Part shown: positions 34,068 to 42,203 of the stretch, one piece after another
Position numbering within the stretch: position 1 is the stretch's first letter
How the letters are laid out: the number at the start of each line of letters is the position of its first letter
Source of the DNA: Winogradskyella haliclonae
Lineage (GTDB): Bacteria > Bacteroidota > Bacteroidia > Flavobacteriales > Flavobacteriaceae
Direction: 5' to 3'
Length of the DNA stretch: 64,000 bases
NCBI RefSeq assembly: GCF_014635865.1
Contig: NZ_BMDQ01000003.1
Coordinates: 124,001-188,000 of the forward strand
Notes under the pieces: generated by a model
Seen by the model: only the letters and a program-made list of their open reading frames with translations
What the model was told of the DNA's origin: nothing
Database searches by the model: none
Position numbers and translations under genes: made by a program

Positions 34068-34781
34068 ATCAAACACAAAACCTATTTTAATTGGAGTTCT
34101 GGTAAAGACTCTGCATTGGCTTTATATGATTTATTAAATGGTAAAGAGCACAAGGTTGAAGAATTAATCACTTCTGTTAATAGCTATTACAATCGTGTGA
34201 GTATGCACGGGCTTAGGTCAGAATTACTTTTTACTCAAACCAAAGAAATAGGTATCCCTGCTAGTATTATTGAATTGCCTGAACAGCCTACTATGCTAAT
34301 TTATGAACAAAAAATGCTGGAAGTTACAAGCCAATTAAAAGCTAAAGGGTTTACACATGCTGCTTTTGGAGATATTTTTTTAGAAGATTTACGAACTTAC
34401 AGAGATACTCAATTACAAAAGCAGAAGCTACAATCTATATATCCGCTTTGGAAAAAAGACACGAAGACACTAATTAAACGCTTCTTAGAATTAGAATTTA
34501 AAACAGTCATCGTTTGTGCAAACTCTAAATATTTTGATGAGAGTTTTGTTGGTACAATTATAGATCAACATTTTATAGACAATCTTCCTAAAGACGTCGA
34601 TCCTTGTGGAGAAAATGGTGAATTCCATACTTTCTGTTTTGATGGTCCTATTTTTAAAAATCCTATTAATTATGAGGTCGGCGAAAAAGTTTATAGAGAA
34701 TATAATACTCCCAAAAGAAAAGAGGATTCTGTTTGCGCGTCTGCCAAAACCGGGTTTTGGTACTGCGATTTAATACCATAA
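34068..34781 (+). CDS. Dph6-like PP-loop ATPase (diphthine-ammonia ligase family), non-standard start
   Basis: The frame encodes KHKTYFNWSSGKDSALALYDLL..., in which SSGKDS is the PP-loop that binds ATP, then VSMHGLRSELLFTQTKEIGIP, IELPEQPTMLIYEQKMLE, TVIVCANSKYFDESFVG and DPCGENGEFHTFCFDGPIF: the alpha-hydrolase PF01902 family. No ATG, GTG or TTG lies before the PP-loop in this frame; the only standard start (TTG 34116) would delete it. The best-aligned start is ATC (34065 or 34068). It may use a rare ATC start, be read through from the S41 gene, or be damaged by a point change. Bacteria lack diphthamide, so the true substrate is unknown. Confidence 0.7.
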   Translation: MKHKTYFNWSSGKDSALALYDLLNGKEHKVEELITSVNSYYNRVSMHGLRSELLFTQTKEIGIPASIIELPEQPTMLIYEQKMLEVTSQLKAKGFTHAAFGDIFLEDLRTYRDTQLQKQKLQSIYPLWKKDTKTLIKRFLELEFKTVIVCANSKYFDESFVGTIIDQHFIDNLPKDVDPCGENGEFHTFCFDGPIFKNPINYEVGEKVYREYNTPKRKEDSVCASAKTGFWYCDLIP

Positions 34782-34814
34782 AAAAGCCACTTCAGTTGAA
34801 GCGGCTTTTTTTTT
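34782..34814 (+). terminator. Terminator between the PP-loop gene and the PAS gene
   Basis: Stem AAGCCaCTTCA/TGAAGcGGCTT with one A-C mismatch, short loop and a run of T's after 34805. An A-run before it allows use from the convergent PAS gene also. Confidence 0.8.
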
Positions 34815-34817
34815 CAA

Positions 34818-35384
34818 TTACCCTACTTGACGCTCAAGAGCAATATAATGTGTTTTATTTCCATTATTATGTAATGGGAAAATTTTTACCTCACATTTAT
34901 ATGGTGTTCCATTTTTCTTATGATTAATAATCACGTCTTTAAACGGTAAATCTGCCTTTAGACGCTTTCTTATTCTTTGCTTACTCGCTGTAGACGTTTT
35001 AGAACCTTGTAAAAATCTTGGCGTTTTAGCTAATGCCTCCGTTTTGGTAAAACCTGTCATGTCAGAAAACCCATTATTTACCCATAAAATTTTCTGATTG
35101 ATGTCAGTGACTATAATTGCTTCAAATTGTTCTGTTTCAAAAATAGCATCCATATTATTTTGCCAATTAAATTTTGAAGCCAAAGATTTAATTTTAATAA
35201 TATCCTGAAATCTTCTAGATTCATTCATTTTTTTAGAATTGACTTCGCTATATAAATCCCAACTCATTAAAGGAAGTCTTAGTTCATTAGGCTCAATTTC
35301 TGAATAGATTTTATTAAAATTGTTTTCACTAATAGCGGAAAGATAAATGTCTAATGCCATCATATTAATTAAATTATTCTTCAT
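34818..35384 (-). CDS. PAS-domain protein of LOV type lacking the photoactive cysteine
   Basis: A 188-residue protein. Residues 1-75 are helical (DIYLSAISENNFNKIYSEI...). Residues about 80-188 are a PAS domain with strong LOV resemblance: IFETEQFEAIIVTDINQKILWVNNGFSDMTGFTKTEAL, TPRFLQGSKTSTASKQRIRKRL, FKDVIINHKKNGTPYKCEV and THYIALERQVG. The LOV hallmark GxNCRFLQG is changed: residues 121-127 are TPRFLQG, so Pro122 takes the place of the cysteine that forms the flavin adduct. It could still bind flavin, or may be an ordinary PAS sensor. No output domain is attached. Start: ATG 35382-35384. Confidence 0.78.
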   Translation of the reverse strand: MKNNLINMMALDIYLSAISENNFNKIYSEIEPNELRLPLMSWDLYSEVNSKKMNESRRFQDIIKIKSLASKFNWQNNMDAIFETEQFEAIIVTDINQKILWVNNGFSDMTGFTKTEALAKTPRFLQGSKTSTASKQRIRKRLKADLPFKDVIINHKKNGTPYKCEVKIFPLHNNGNKTHYIALERQVG

Positions 35385-35396
35385 AATTCAATCATA

Positions 35397-37268
35397 TTAC
35401 AGCTTAAGATTAAATCCTAAACTAACATTTCTTCCTAGTGTTGAAAAACCTATAATTTCAGAATAGTCTTCATTAAATAAATTATTGACTGTTACAAAAA
35501 CTTTCAATTTATTATTCTCCAACAATTTATGACTGAAATACAAGTTGATTAATGTATAAGCTTCTAAATCAACATTCGTAAACGTTGAGAAGTCAGTATC
35601 TTGCCTTTCTCCAACATATTGAGCATCTAAAGACACAAAAGTTCTCGGAGAAAAATCATAACCTAAACTCGCATTTGCACGATGCTTAGGTAAGCGAATA
35701 CGTGTCCCATCTTTTAATTCTGTAAATGTGTAATTGGCAGAAATTGATAAATCTTTTACGATACCTACTTCAGCTTCAACTTCAAAACCCTGGATAGTAG
35801 CATCATTAGTTGCATTCTCATATCCATTAGAACCAAAAATGATGGTGTTTTCTTCATTTCTATTGAAATATACTGCATTTACACGTAATCCATCGTTAGT
35901 ATTGTACTCTACGCCACCTTCTATAGTAAGATTTTCTTCTGGCTCTAAATCTGGGTTTGGCCCAAAGAAACCAAATAGTTGTGACAAGTTAGGTGCAATA
36001 AATGACGTTGCATAAGAACCAAATATTTTTGCATAACCTTCATTAACCATAACTTTATAAGACGGATTAATGTTATACACAAACTGAGAACCATATTCAC
36101 TATGGTTGTTTAATCTCCCTCCTGCATTAATGGTTAAGCCAATATCCGTAACGTAAACTACATTTGCATAAGGATCTGTACTCGTAAAGCTTTCTTCTTC
36201 AGCAAACAAACTTTTATAATCGCCATAATTAAGCCCTACAATAGTATAGATATTATCATTAAATGTATACTTATTAAAAGCATCTATCACCCAGCTATCC
36301 GCTTCATTAATAGAGCCAAAAGCAGAAATGGTTTCGCGTTCAATATCAGTATAAGCGGCATTAACTTCAAAACTTCCGTTTTTGTATGCAAATTTTGGAG
36401 CTATCCCTACGCGTTTTTGTTTAGATTCAAACCTGTCGTCTGTATCAGCAAATGTAAAATTTGGGGGTGGAAAACCATCAATATCTGTTTTAAATCTATC
36501 AATACTTCCATAAGCTGTTATACTTAAATTGTCAGAGAACTCATAACCTAATTTCAGATTCACATTATATCTAGAAAAAGGATCCGCTTCAGGGTTTGCT
36601 GACTCTGCTGCAGACAAACCTTCAGCAAACTGATTTCCAAAGCTTGCCAAATACGTAAAATCATTTAAAGTGCCATTGACACTTACATTATTAGTAAAAG
36701 ACTCTACACGGTAATCATCCTCATCTTGCGTCTGGTTAGTACCCATAACACTTGTAACATTCAAAGACACTGGCTTTTTAGATGACTTTCTTGTTGTAAT
36801 GTTAATTACTGCTGTAGCTGCAGAATTACCATACAACGTACTTGCAGCACCTTTTACTATCTCTATAGTTTCAATAGTACTTAAGTCTATCAGTCGTAAA
36901 TCAAATTCGTTGTTGGGTAAGGATGGGTCATTGACTTGTATACCATCAATAAGTACTAATACTTGTCGATTATTACCACCACGTACAAAGTAACCTAAGT
37001 TCTGACCAGCAACACTACGTGTTCCGTTAATTTCAAAACCACTCTTAGAATTAATTAATTGTGCTAAAGTGCGGCCTTGGTTGTTTTCAATCTCTTTTCG
37101 TGTAATTTTTACTACTGTTTTACCAGAATTTTCACGTTTAATAGCAAAACGCGTATCTGTAATAACGACTTCGTCTAGCTTTTCGACTTTAGTTGAATCT
37201 TGTGTTTGTGCAAATCCAACATTTAGCATACCAATAAAAAGCATGCCAAAGCATTTTAGTTTTTTCAT
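35397..37268 (-). CDS. btuB: TonB-dependent receptor for cobalamin (BtuB-like)
   Basis: A 623-residue outer-membrane receptor. Signal MKKLKCFGMLFIGMLNVGFA, then TonB box-like DEVVITDTR, plug domain (RTLAQLINSKSGFEINGT..., GYFVRGGNNRQVLVLIDGIQVNDP, IETIEIVKGAASTLYGNSAATAVINI), and a barrel of about 22 strands (for example SFIAPNLSQLFGFFGPNPDLEPEENLTIEGG, ending FVTVNNLFNEDY...GRNVSLGFNLKL). Size and plug resemble BtuB rather than large SusC-type receptors. It is placed directly behind a cobalamin riboswitch and next to a divergent ABC importer, which makes vitamin B12 the likely ligand. High B12 should switch it off. Confidence 0.9.
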   Translation of the reverse strand: MKKLKCFGMLFIGMLNVGFAQTQDSTKVEKLDEVVITDTRFAIKRENSGKTVVKITRKEIENNQGRTLAQLINSKSGFEINGTRSVAGQNLGYFVRGGNNRQVLVLIDGIQVNDPSLPNNEFDLRLIDLSTIETIEIVKGAASTLYGNSAATAVINITTRKSSKKPVSLNVTSVMGTNQTQDEDDYRVESFTNNVSVNGTLNDFTYLASFGNQFAEGLSAAESANPEADPFSRYNVNLKLGYEFSDNLSITAYGSIDRFKTDIDGFPPPNFTFADTDDRFESKQKRVGIAPKFAYKNGSFEVNAAYTDIERETISAFGSINEADSWVIDAFNKYTFNDNIYTIVGLNYGDYKSLFAEEESFTSTDPYANVVYVTDIGLTINAGGRLNNHSEYGSQFVYNINPSYKVMVNEGYAKIFGSYATSFIAPNLSQLFGFFGPNPDLEPEENLTIEGGVEYNTNDGLRVNAVYFNRNEENTIIFGSNGYENATNDATIQGFEVEAEVGIVKDLSISANYTFTELKDGTRIRLPKHRANASLGYDFSPRTFVSLDAQYVGERQDTDFSTFTNVDLEAYTLINLYFSHKLLENNKLKVFVTVNNLFNEDYSEIIGFSTLGRNVSLGFNLKL

Positions 37269-37344
37269 TTTAAATTTTAATTGCTCGAGAACATACAGCG
37301 AACCATACGTAAACTTTTATCCCGAAAGTTGTACTTATTTGTTG

Positions 37345-37495
37345 AAATTGGCAGGTCTCCTGACTTACGTCTTGTTGTTGGTCTTCCCATTTCTAAAACT
37401 TGAAACAGTGACTTTGAAGGTAACAACAAGCTTACTAGCTTACAGTTGCGGGAACAGTTCTGGATTTTAACCAGATTCCCTTTTAATCGAAACAT
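37345..37495 (-). ncRNA. Cobalamin riboswitch
   Basis: On the minus strand, upstream of the TonB-dependent receptor, the order of conserved blocks is that of the B12 riboswitch: GGGAATCTGG with CCAGAACTG-TTCCC pairing (37480-37454), CCCGCAACTGTAAGC (the CGCAACTGT core), AAGTCACTG (J6/3-like), GGGAAGACC, and GTCAGGAGACCTGCC (the B12-box side that closes the core), ending about 37347. The leader continues about 80 bases to the ATG at 37268. No such motif is seen on the plus strand for the divergent transport genes. Exact ends are estimates. Confidence 0.88.
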
Positions 37496-37526
37496 AAATA
37501 ATTACGAATCGAACCAGATTTCGGCG

Positions 37527-37534
37527 CAAAACTA
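37527..37534 (-). promoter_or_regulatory. -7 promoter box for the riboswitch-btuB transcript
   Basis: Minus-strand TAGTTTTG matches TAnnTTTG and lies about 35 bases before the riboswitch core. No -33 TTG was seen. Confidence 0.45.
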
Positions 37535-37576
37535 AACAATTGTTTTATTGTTTTCATTTAAAAGTCTAAATAATAT

Positions 37577-37584
37577 TACTTTTG
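37577..37584 (+). promoter_or_regulatory. -7 promoter box for the B12 ABC importer operon
   Basis: TACTTTTG matches TAnnTTTG and would start transcription near 37591, a few bases before the TTG start of the binding protein. The leader would be too short to contain a riboswitch. Confidence 0.45.
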
Positions 37585-37601
37585 AAAGAAAACTATCCTT
37601 T

Positions 37602-38747
37602 TTGAAACTCTACAAATACATAATATTACTTTTGGCCCTTGTCGCTTGTAAGGATGAAAAAAAAGACGAACTCCTACCATTTTCGCAAACAAAACTGCTT
37701 CAGCTTAAATATGCTGAAGGGTTTTCGGTGGCTGAATATCAAGATTATAAAGTCCTAACTATTTCTAAACCTTGGCCGAAAGCAGAAAAACAATATCAAT
37801 ATTTACTAGCTTCACCTGAGCAATTAGCAAAAATGACATTTCCTAAAGATGCTTATGATGGCGTAATTACCAATACTATAGAAAGAATTGTTGTTACATC
37901 TACTACAAATATTCCTGCTTTAGAACTTCTTGGTGTTGAAAAAAGCTTAGTTGGGTTTCCTGGTACAGATTATATTTCTTCTGACAAAACGAGAGCACTA
38001 GTCGATAATGGAACTATTAGAGAACTTGGTAAAAACGAAGGTATTAATACAGAAGTATTGATTGAGATTGACCCAGATGTTGTTGTTGGTTTTGGTATAG
38101 ATGGTGTGAATAAAACTTTTGAGACTATTAAAAAAGCTAATATCCCTGTTATATATAATGGTGATTGGGTGGAATCTTCAGCTTTAGCAAAAGCAGAATG
38201 GATTAAGTTTTTTGGCGTTCTTTTTAACAAAGAAAAAGAAGCTGATTCTATTTTTAACACTATTGAAAAAAACTATTTAAAGGCTAAAAAAATAGCATTA
38301 AACGCAAAAAACAGACCTACAATTTTAAGTGGTGCTATGACAAAAGACATTTGGCACTTACCAAATGGCAATAGTCCAGAAGCTCAATTTTTAAAAGATG
38401 CGAATGTTAATTATCTATGGAGTGACACGGACGGAAACGGTAGTTTGTCACTAAGTTTTGAGGCCGTTTTAGATAAAGCCAAAGCTGCAGATATATGGTT
38501 AAGTCCATCTTACTACAGAAGCTTAAAGCAAATGAAAGATACAAATCCTCTTTACACTAATTTTGAAGCTTTTAAAAGTGGAGAAGTTTACAGTTTTACC
38601 AACTCTGTTGGCGCAACAGGCGGTAATTTGTATTATGAACTTGGTGCTGCTCGCCCAGACTTAATTCTAAAAGACATCATAAAAATTGCGCATCCTGAGT
38701 TATTAGTCAACTACGAACCATACTTTTTCAAGAAATTTGAAGACTAA
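37602..38747 (+). CDS. btuF: ABC transporter substrate-binding lipoprotein (BtuF-like)
   Basis: From TTG 37602 the product is a 381-residue lipoprotein with an ideal short signal MKLYKYIILLLALVAC (lipobox ALVAC, Cys16). The usual ATG is absent; an upstream TTG at 37548 gives a poorer signal. Periplasmic-binding-protein-2 fold (PF01497): RIVVTSTTNIPALELLGVEKSLVGFP, EVLIEIDPDVVVGFG, TIKKANIPVIYNGDW, RPTILSGAMTKDIWHLPNGNSPEAQFLKDANVNYLW, and SVGATGGNLYYELGAARPD. It supplies B12 (or a related corrinoid) to the following permease. Its stop overlaps the next gene's TTG start by 11 bases. Confidence 0.8.
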   Translation: MKLYKYIILLLALVACKDEKKDELLPFSQTKLLQLKYAEGFSVAEYQDYKVLTISKPWPKAEKQYQYLLASPEQLAKMTFPKDAYDGVITNTIERIVVTSTTNIPALELLGVEKSLVGFPGTDYISSDKTRALVDNGTIRELGKNEGINTEVLIEIDPDVVVGFGIDGVNKTFETIKKANIPVIYNGDWVESSALAKAEWIKFFGVLFNKEKEADSIFNTIEKNYLKAKKIALNAKNRPTILSGAMTKDIWHLPNGNSPEAQFLKDANVNYLWSDTDGNGSLSLSFEAVLDKAKAADIWLSPSYYRSLKQMKDTNPLYTNFEAFKSGEVYSFTNSVGATGGNLYYELGAARPDLILKDIIKIAHPELLVNYEPYFFKKFED

Positions 38748-39765
38748 AAAAACATACAAGCTCCAATTTCTAGTGCTATCGATAATTTTAGTTTTATGTT
38801 TTTTTACAAACATTAGTCTTGGTTCTGTTAGTATTCCATTTAAAAGTATTTTTATGAGTCTGTTTGGTACTATCGAAAATTCTACTTGGGAAGTTATCGT
38901 TACAGATTTTAGACTCCCTAAAGCCATTACAGCTATTTTGGTAGGTTCTGGTTTAGGAATTTCAGGATTATTAATGCAAACATTATTCAGGAACCCATTA
39001 GCAGGTCCATTTGTTTTAGGTATTAGCTCTGGTGCTAGCTTAGGTGTTGCTTTAGTTATTTTGGGTTCTGGATTATTTGGTGGACTATTTGCTACTGCTT
39101 TAGCTACCAAATGGAGTATAGTTATTGCAGCAAGTTTGGGTAGTTTTCTGGTATTATTAGCTGTTTTAAGTGTTTCTAATAGAGTTAGAGATACAATGGC
39201 TATACTTATAATTGGCTTAATGTTTGGCAGCATAACTGCCGCTGTCGTTAGTGTACTATCCTATTTTAGTTCTGCAGAACAATTGCAACAATACATCTTT
39301 TGGGGATTTGGTAGTCTAAGTAACCTATCTTGGAGTGAACTTATCATATTTGCCGGAATCTACTTAGCTGGATTAGTATTGAGTATTCTATCTATTAAAG
39401 GTTTAAATAGTCTTTTGTTGGGAGATAATTATGCAAAGAGTTTAGGTCTTAACTTAAAACAAAATCGATTTATAATTATAATTGCTACAAGCTTAATCGC
39501 AGGAACTATTACTGCCTTTGCGGGTCCAATTGCTTTTATAGGTTTAGCTATCCCTCATTTAACACGACAAATATTCACAACTTCAAACCATAAAATTTTA
39601 TTACCTGCTGTTTGTCTATTTGGCGCTATAGTGATGTTAATTTGCGATAGTATTGCACAAATTCCAGGTAGTGATTATGTATTACCAATTAACGCCATAA
39701 CAGCTTTAGTTGGTGCGCCAGTAGTCATTTGGTTATTGGTTAGACAACGAAAAATGATATTTTAA
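38737..39765 (+). CDS. btuC: FecCD-family ABC transporter permease (BtuC-like)
   Basis: A 342-residue polytopic membrane protein with about ten helices, of the FecCD family (PF01032). Features: start at TTG 38737 (MKTKKTYKLQ), signature LPKAITAILVGSGLGISGLLMQTLFRNPLAGPFVLGISSGASLG, WGFGSLSNLSW, GLNLKQNRFIIIIATSLIAGTITAFAGPIAFIGLAIPHLTRQIF (the ATPase-coupling loop 'GPIxFIGLxxPHxxR'), and GSDYVLPINAITALVGAPVVIWLL. It begins within the end of the substrate-binding protein gene and is followed 4 bases later by the ATPase gene. Confidence 0.88.
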   Translation: MKTKKTYKLQFLVLSIILVLCFFTNISLGSVSIPFKSIFMSLFGTIENSTWEVIVTDFRLPKAITAILVGSGLGISGLLMQTLFRNPLAGPFVLGISSGASLGVALVILGSGLFGGLFATALATKWSIVIAASLGSFLVLLAVLSVSNRVRDTMAILIIGLMFGSITAAVVSVLSYFSSAEQLQQYIFWGFGSLSNLSWSELIIFAGIYLAGLVLSILSIKGLNSLLLGDNYAKSLGLNLKQNRFIIIIATSLIAGTITAFAGPIAFIGLAIPHLTRQIFTTSNHKILLPAVCLFGAIVMLICDSIAQIPGSDYVLPINAITALVGAPVVIWLLVRQRKMIF

Positions 39766-39769
39766 ATTT

Positions 39770-40564
39770 GTGAACGAGAACAAGTCAAATAGCATCCTTA
39801 AAGCAAAAAATCTTTCTATTGGTTACAAGACCAGAAAAAAAGAAATTGTAGTTTCACATAATATCAATTTTGATTTGCAACAAGGTCAACTTATTGGGCT
39901 AGTTGGTGCTAATGGTATCGGTAAGTCAACATTGTTAAGAACATTAATAAAAGTACAACCCAATTTATCAGGAAGTATTTTCTTGAACAATAGAGATTTA
40001 AAAGAAACGTCTACAATAGAATTGGCCAAACAATTAAGTATTGTACTTACTGAATCTTTAGCTTCAAAAAATTTATCTGTATACGAACTAGTAGCTTTAG
40101 GCCGCCATCCTTATACCAACTGGATTGGAAATCTCTCTACAGAAGACACACAAAAAGTAGATGAGGCGATTGGTTTGGTAAATATTTCTGATTTAAAAGA
40201 AAAAAAATGTTTTGAACTCAGTGATGGGCAACTTCAAAAAGTAATGATAGCACGTGCTCTAGCTCAAGATACCGATATTATTGTTTTAGATGAACCTACG
40301 ACGCATCTAGATATGTATCACAAAGCATATATTCTAAAACTGCTTCAAAGATTAACTAAAGAAACAGGAAAAACCATCCTATTTTCATCGCATGAAATAG
40401 ACTTAGCTATTCAACTTTGTGATACAATGCTAGTCATGACAACTAAAAATATTGTTTGTGACGAGCCTTGTAATCTCATTGAAGATGGTGTTTTTAATTC
40501 GCTTTTCCCTAAAGATATGATTGCCTTTGATACTAAAACAGGAAGTTTTAAGATAAGCCAATAA
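39770..40564 (+). CDS. btuD: ABC transporter ATP-binding protein (BtuD-like)
   Basis: A 264-residue ATPase starting at GTG 39770. Walker A GANGIGKSTLLRTL, Q-loop region QLSIVLTE, ABC signature LSDGQLQKVMIARALAQ, Walker B DIIVLDEPTTHLD, and H-loop FSSHEIDLAI. YELVALGRHPYTNWIGNLS is the family phrase found in FecE/BtuD ATPases. Third gene of the import operon. All three genes begin with TTG or GTG, which is notable. B12 is inferred from the neighbouring receptor and riboswitch; siderophore is the main alternative. Confidence 0.85.
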   Translation: MNENKSNSILKAKNLSIGYKTRKKEIVVSHNINFDLQQGQLIGLVGANGIGKSTLLRTLIKVQPNLSGSIFLNNRDLKETSTIELAKQLSIVLTESLASKNLSVYELVALGRHPYTNWIGNLSTEDTQKVDEAIGLVNISDLKEKKCFELSDGQLQKVMIARALAQDTDIIVLDEPTTHLDMYHKAYILKLLQRLTKETGKTILFSSHEIDLAIQLCDTMLVMTTKNIVCDEPCNLIEDGVFNSLFPKDMIAFDTKTGSFKISQ

Positions 40565-40592
40565 CTTTTATTTTAGTTTCAGCATTAAAATT

Positions 40593-40600
40593 TATCTTTG
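40593..40600 (+). promoter_or_regulatory. -7 promoter box of rmuC
   Basis: TATCTTTG matches TAnnTTTG and lies 20 bases before the rmuC ATG at 40620. Confidence 0.4.
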
Positions 40601-40619
40601 AAGAAATTCAGATTGAAAC

Positions 40620-41942
40620 ATGAACGACACGCTTATTCTTCTTTTTACCATTATAGTTTCTGCCGGAATTGGTGCTTTTATTGGACTTAAATTTTCTCAG
40701 CTTAAAAGCAAAAGTGAACGCAGTACTTTAGAAGAAAGACAGCTTCAGCTCAACAATTCTATAAATGATTTAAAACAGAATATAGAAAAAACGGAGTCTG
40801 AACGCGAAGAGATTCGTCGTGAAAAAGATTTTTTAAATACCGAACTATCGCGTCGTAATACTGAATTTGAAAACCTTCAGCAGCAAAACTTAAAACGTGA
40901 CGAGGAACTTGCCAAACAACAAGAACAATTACGAAAAGATTTTGAACTCATGGCTTCCAAAATACTAGAAGAAAAATCAGAAAAGTTTACGACCCAGAAT
41001 AAAGAAAATATAAAGAACATCTTAAACCCTTTAGAAGAAAAAATAAAAGTCTTTGAAAAGAAAGTTGAAGATTCTCAGAAAGAAAGCATAAGTATGCATT
41101 CTGCTTTGAAAGAACAATTATTAGGCTTAAAAGACCTCAACCAACAAATGGCTAAGGAAGCTACTAACTTAACAAAAGCGCTTAAAGGAGATAGTAAAAC
41201 CCAAGGAAATTGGGGCGAATTGGTTTTAGAGCGTGTCTTAGAAAAGTCTGGTTTAGAAAAAGACCGTGAGTATTTTGTTCAGCAAAATTTTCAACGAGAA
41301 GATGGGTCTCGTGTGATGCCAGATGTCGTACTACACCTACCTGATTCTAAGAAAATGATTATTGACTCTAAAGTATCATTAACTGATTATGAGCGCATGG
41401 TTAATGCAGATGATGAGGAAAGAGCACTATATCTTAAATCTCACGTTAGTTCAATAAAAAAGCATGTAGACCAACTCTCCGCAAAAAACTATCAAGACTT
41501 ATACGATATCGAATCTCCAGATTTTGTCTTAATGTTTATACCTATTGAACCTGCTTTTGCCGTTGCTATAAATGAAGACAATTCACTCTATAACAAGGCC
41601 TTTGAACAAAACATTGTTATTGTTACACCTTCTACATTATTGGCAACTCTACGCACCATAGACACGATGTGGAATAACGAAAAGCAACAACAAAACGCCA
41701 TTGAGATTGCCAGACAAGCTGGTGCACTTTACGACAAATTTGAAGGCCTCGTTACTGACTTAACAGGTGTTGGCAAAAAGATAGATGCCGCAAAAAATGA
41801 TTATTCTTCTGCCATGAACAAACTCGTTGAAGGCAAAGGCAACCTTATTTCTAGAGTAGAAAACATCAAAAAAATGGGTGCTAAAGCCAAAAAATCACTT
41901 CCAGAAAACATCATAAAAAGAGCTGAAGAAGGTTTTGAGTAA
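40620..41942 (+). CDS. rmuC: DNA recombination protein RmuC
   Basis: A 440-residue protein with an N-terminal membrane anchor (NDTLILLFTIIVSAGIGAFIGLKF), a long coiled coil (about 30-190) and a C-terminal RmuC domain (about 195-410). The nuclease-like core reads GNWGELVLERVLEKSGLEKDREYFVQ, RVMPDVVLHLPDSKKMIIDSKVSLTDYERM, in which DVVLHLPDSKKMIIDSKVSL resembles a PD-(D/E)xK active site. RmuC limits recombination between inverted repeats in E. coli. It is cut off from the next gene by an 8-base overlap with a small membrane protein gene. Confidence 0.93.
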   Translation: MNDTLILLFTIIVSAGIGAFIGLKFSQLKSKSERSTLEERQLQLNNSINDLKQNIEKTESEREEIRREKDFLNTELSRRNTEFENLQQQNLKRDEELAKQQEQLRKDFELMASKILEEKSEKFTTQNKENIKNILNPLEEKIKVFEKKVEDSQKESISMHSALKEQLLGLKDLNQQMAKEATNLTKALKGDSKTQGNWGELVLERVLEKSGLEKDREYFVQQNFQREDGSRVMPDVVLHLPDSKKMIIDSKVSLTDYERMVNADDEERALYLKSHVSSIKKHVDQLSAKNYQDLYDIESPDFVLMFIPIEPAFAVAINEDNSLYNKAFEQNIVIVTPSTLLATLRTIDTMWNNEKQQQNAIEIARQAGALYDKFEGLVTDLTGVGKKIDAAKNDYSSAMNKLVEGKGNLISRVENIKKMGAKAKKSLPENIIKRAEEGFE

Positions 41943-42198
41943 TCATATTCTAAATACATTACATAAATGGGCACTACGCTTATATTACGCTAGAATATTA
42001 TTCTTTGGCATTCTATTAATCAGTTTTTGTATCATATTTATTTTTACCGATTATAAGCCATCTGAAATAAATGGCTTAAATATATTCTTAACTATAATGT
42101 GCGGTTTACTTGGTCTCATACTTCTTTTTATAGGTCTCTTTAGAACTGCTGAAACTGAATACGGCATAAAAAGAGGTTGGCATAAAGAAGATGAATAA
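41935..42198 (+). CDS. Small two-helix membrane protein
   Basis: An 87-residue protein beginning with a TTG that overlaps the end of rmuC by 8 bases, so translation is probably coupled. Two hydrophobic helices (YYARILFFGILLISFCIIFIFTDY and IFLTIMCGLLGLILLFIGLF) precede a charged tail (TEYGIKRGWHKEDE). Unknown role; not recognised. It ends immediately before the operator array of the next operon. Confidence 0.55.
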   Translation: MSNHILNTLHKWALRLYYARILFFGILLISFCIIFIFTDYKPSEINGLNIFLTIMCGLLGLILLFIGLFRTAETEYGIKRGWHKEDE

Positions 42199-42203
42199 TT
42201 AAA

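Noticed and set aside
37277..37495. Minus-strand and plus-strand open frames over the B12 leader
   Set aside because: The region is explained by the cobalamin riboswitch; the frames lack a start context and family resemblance.
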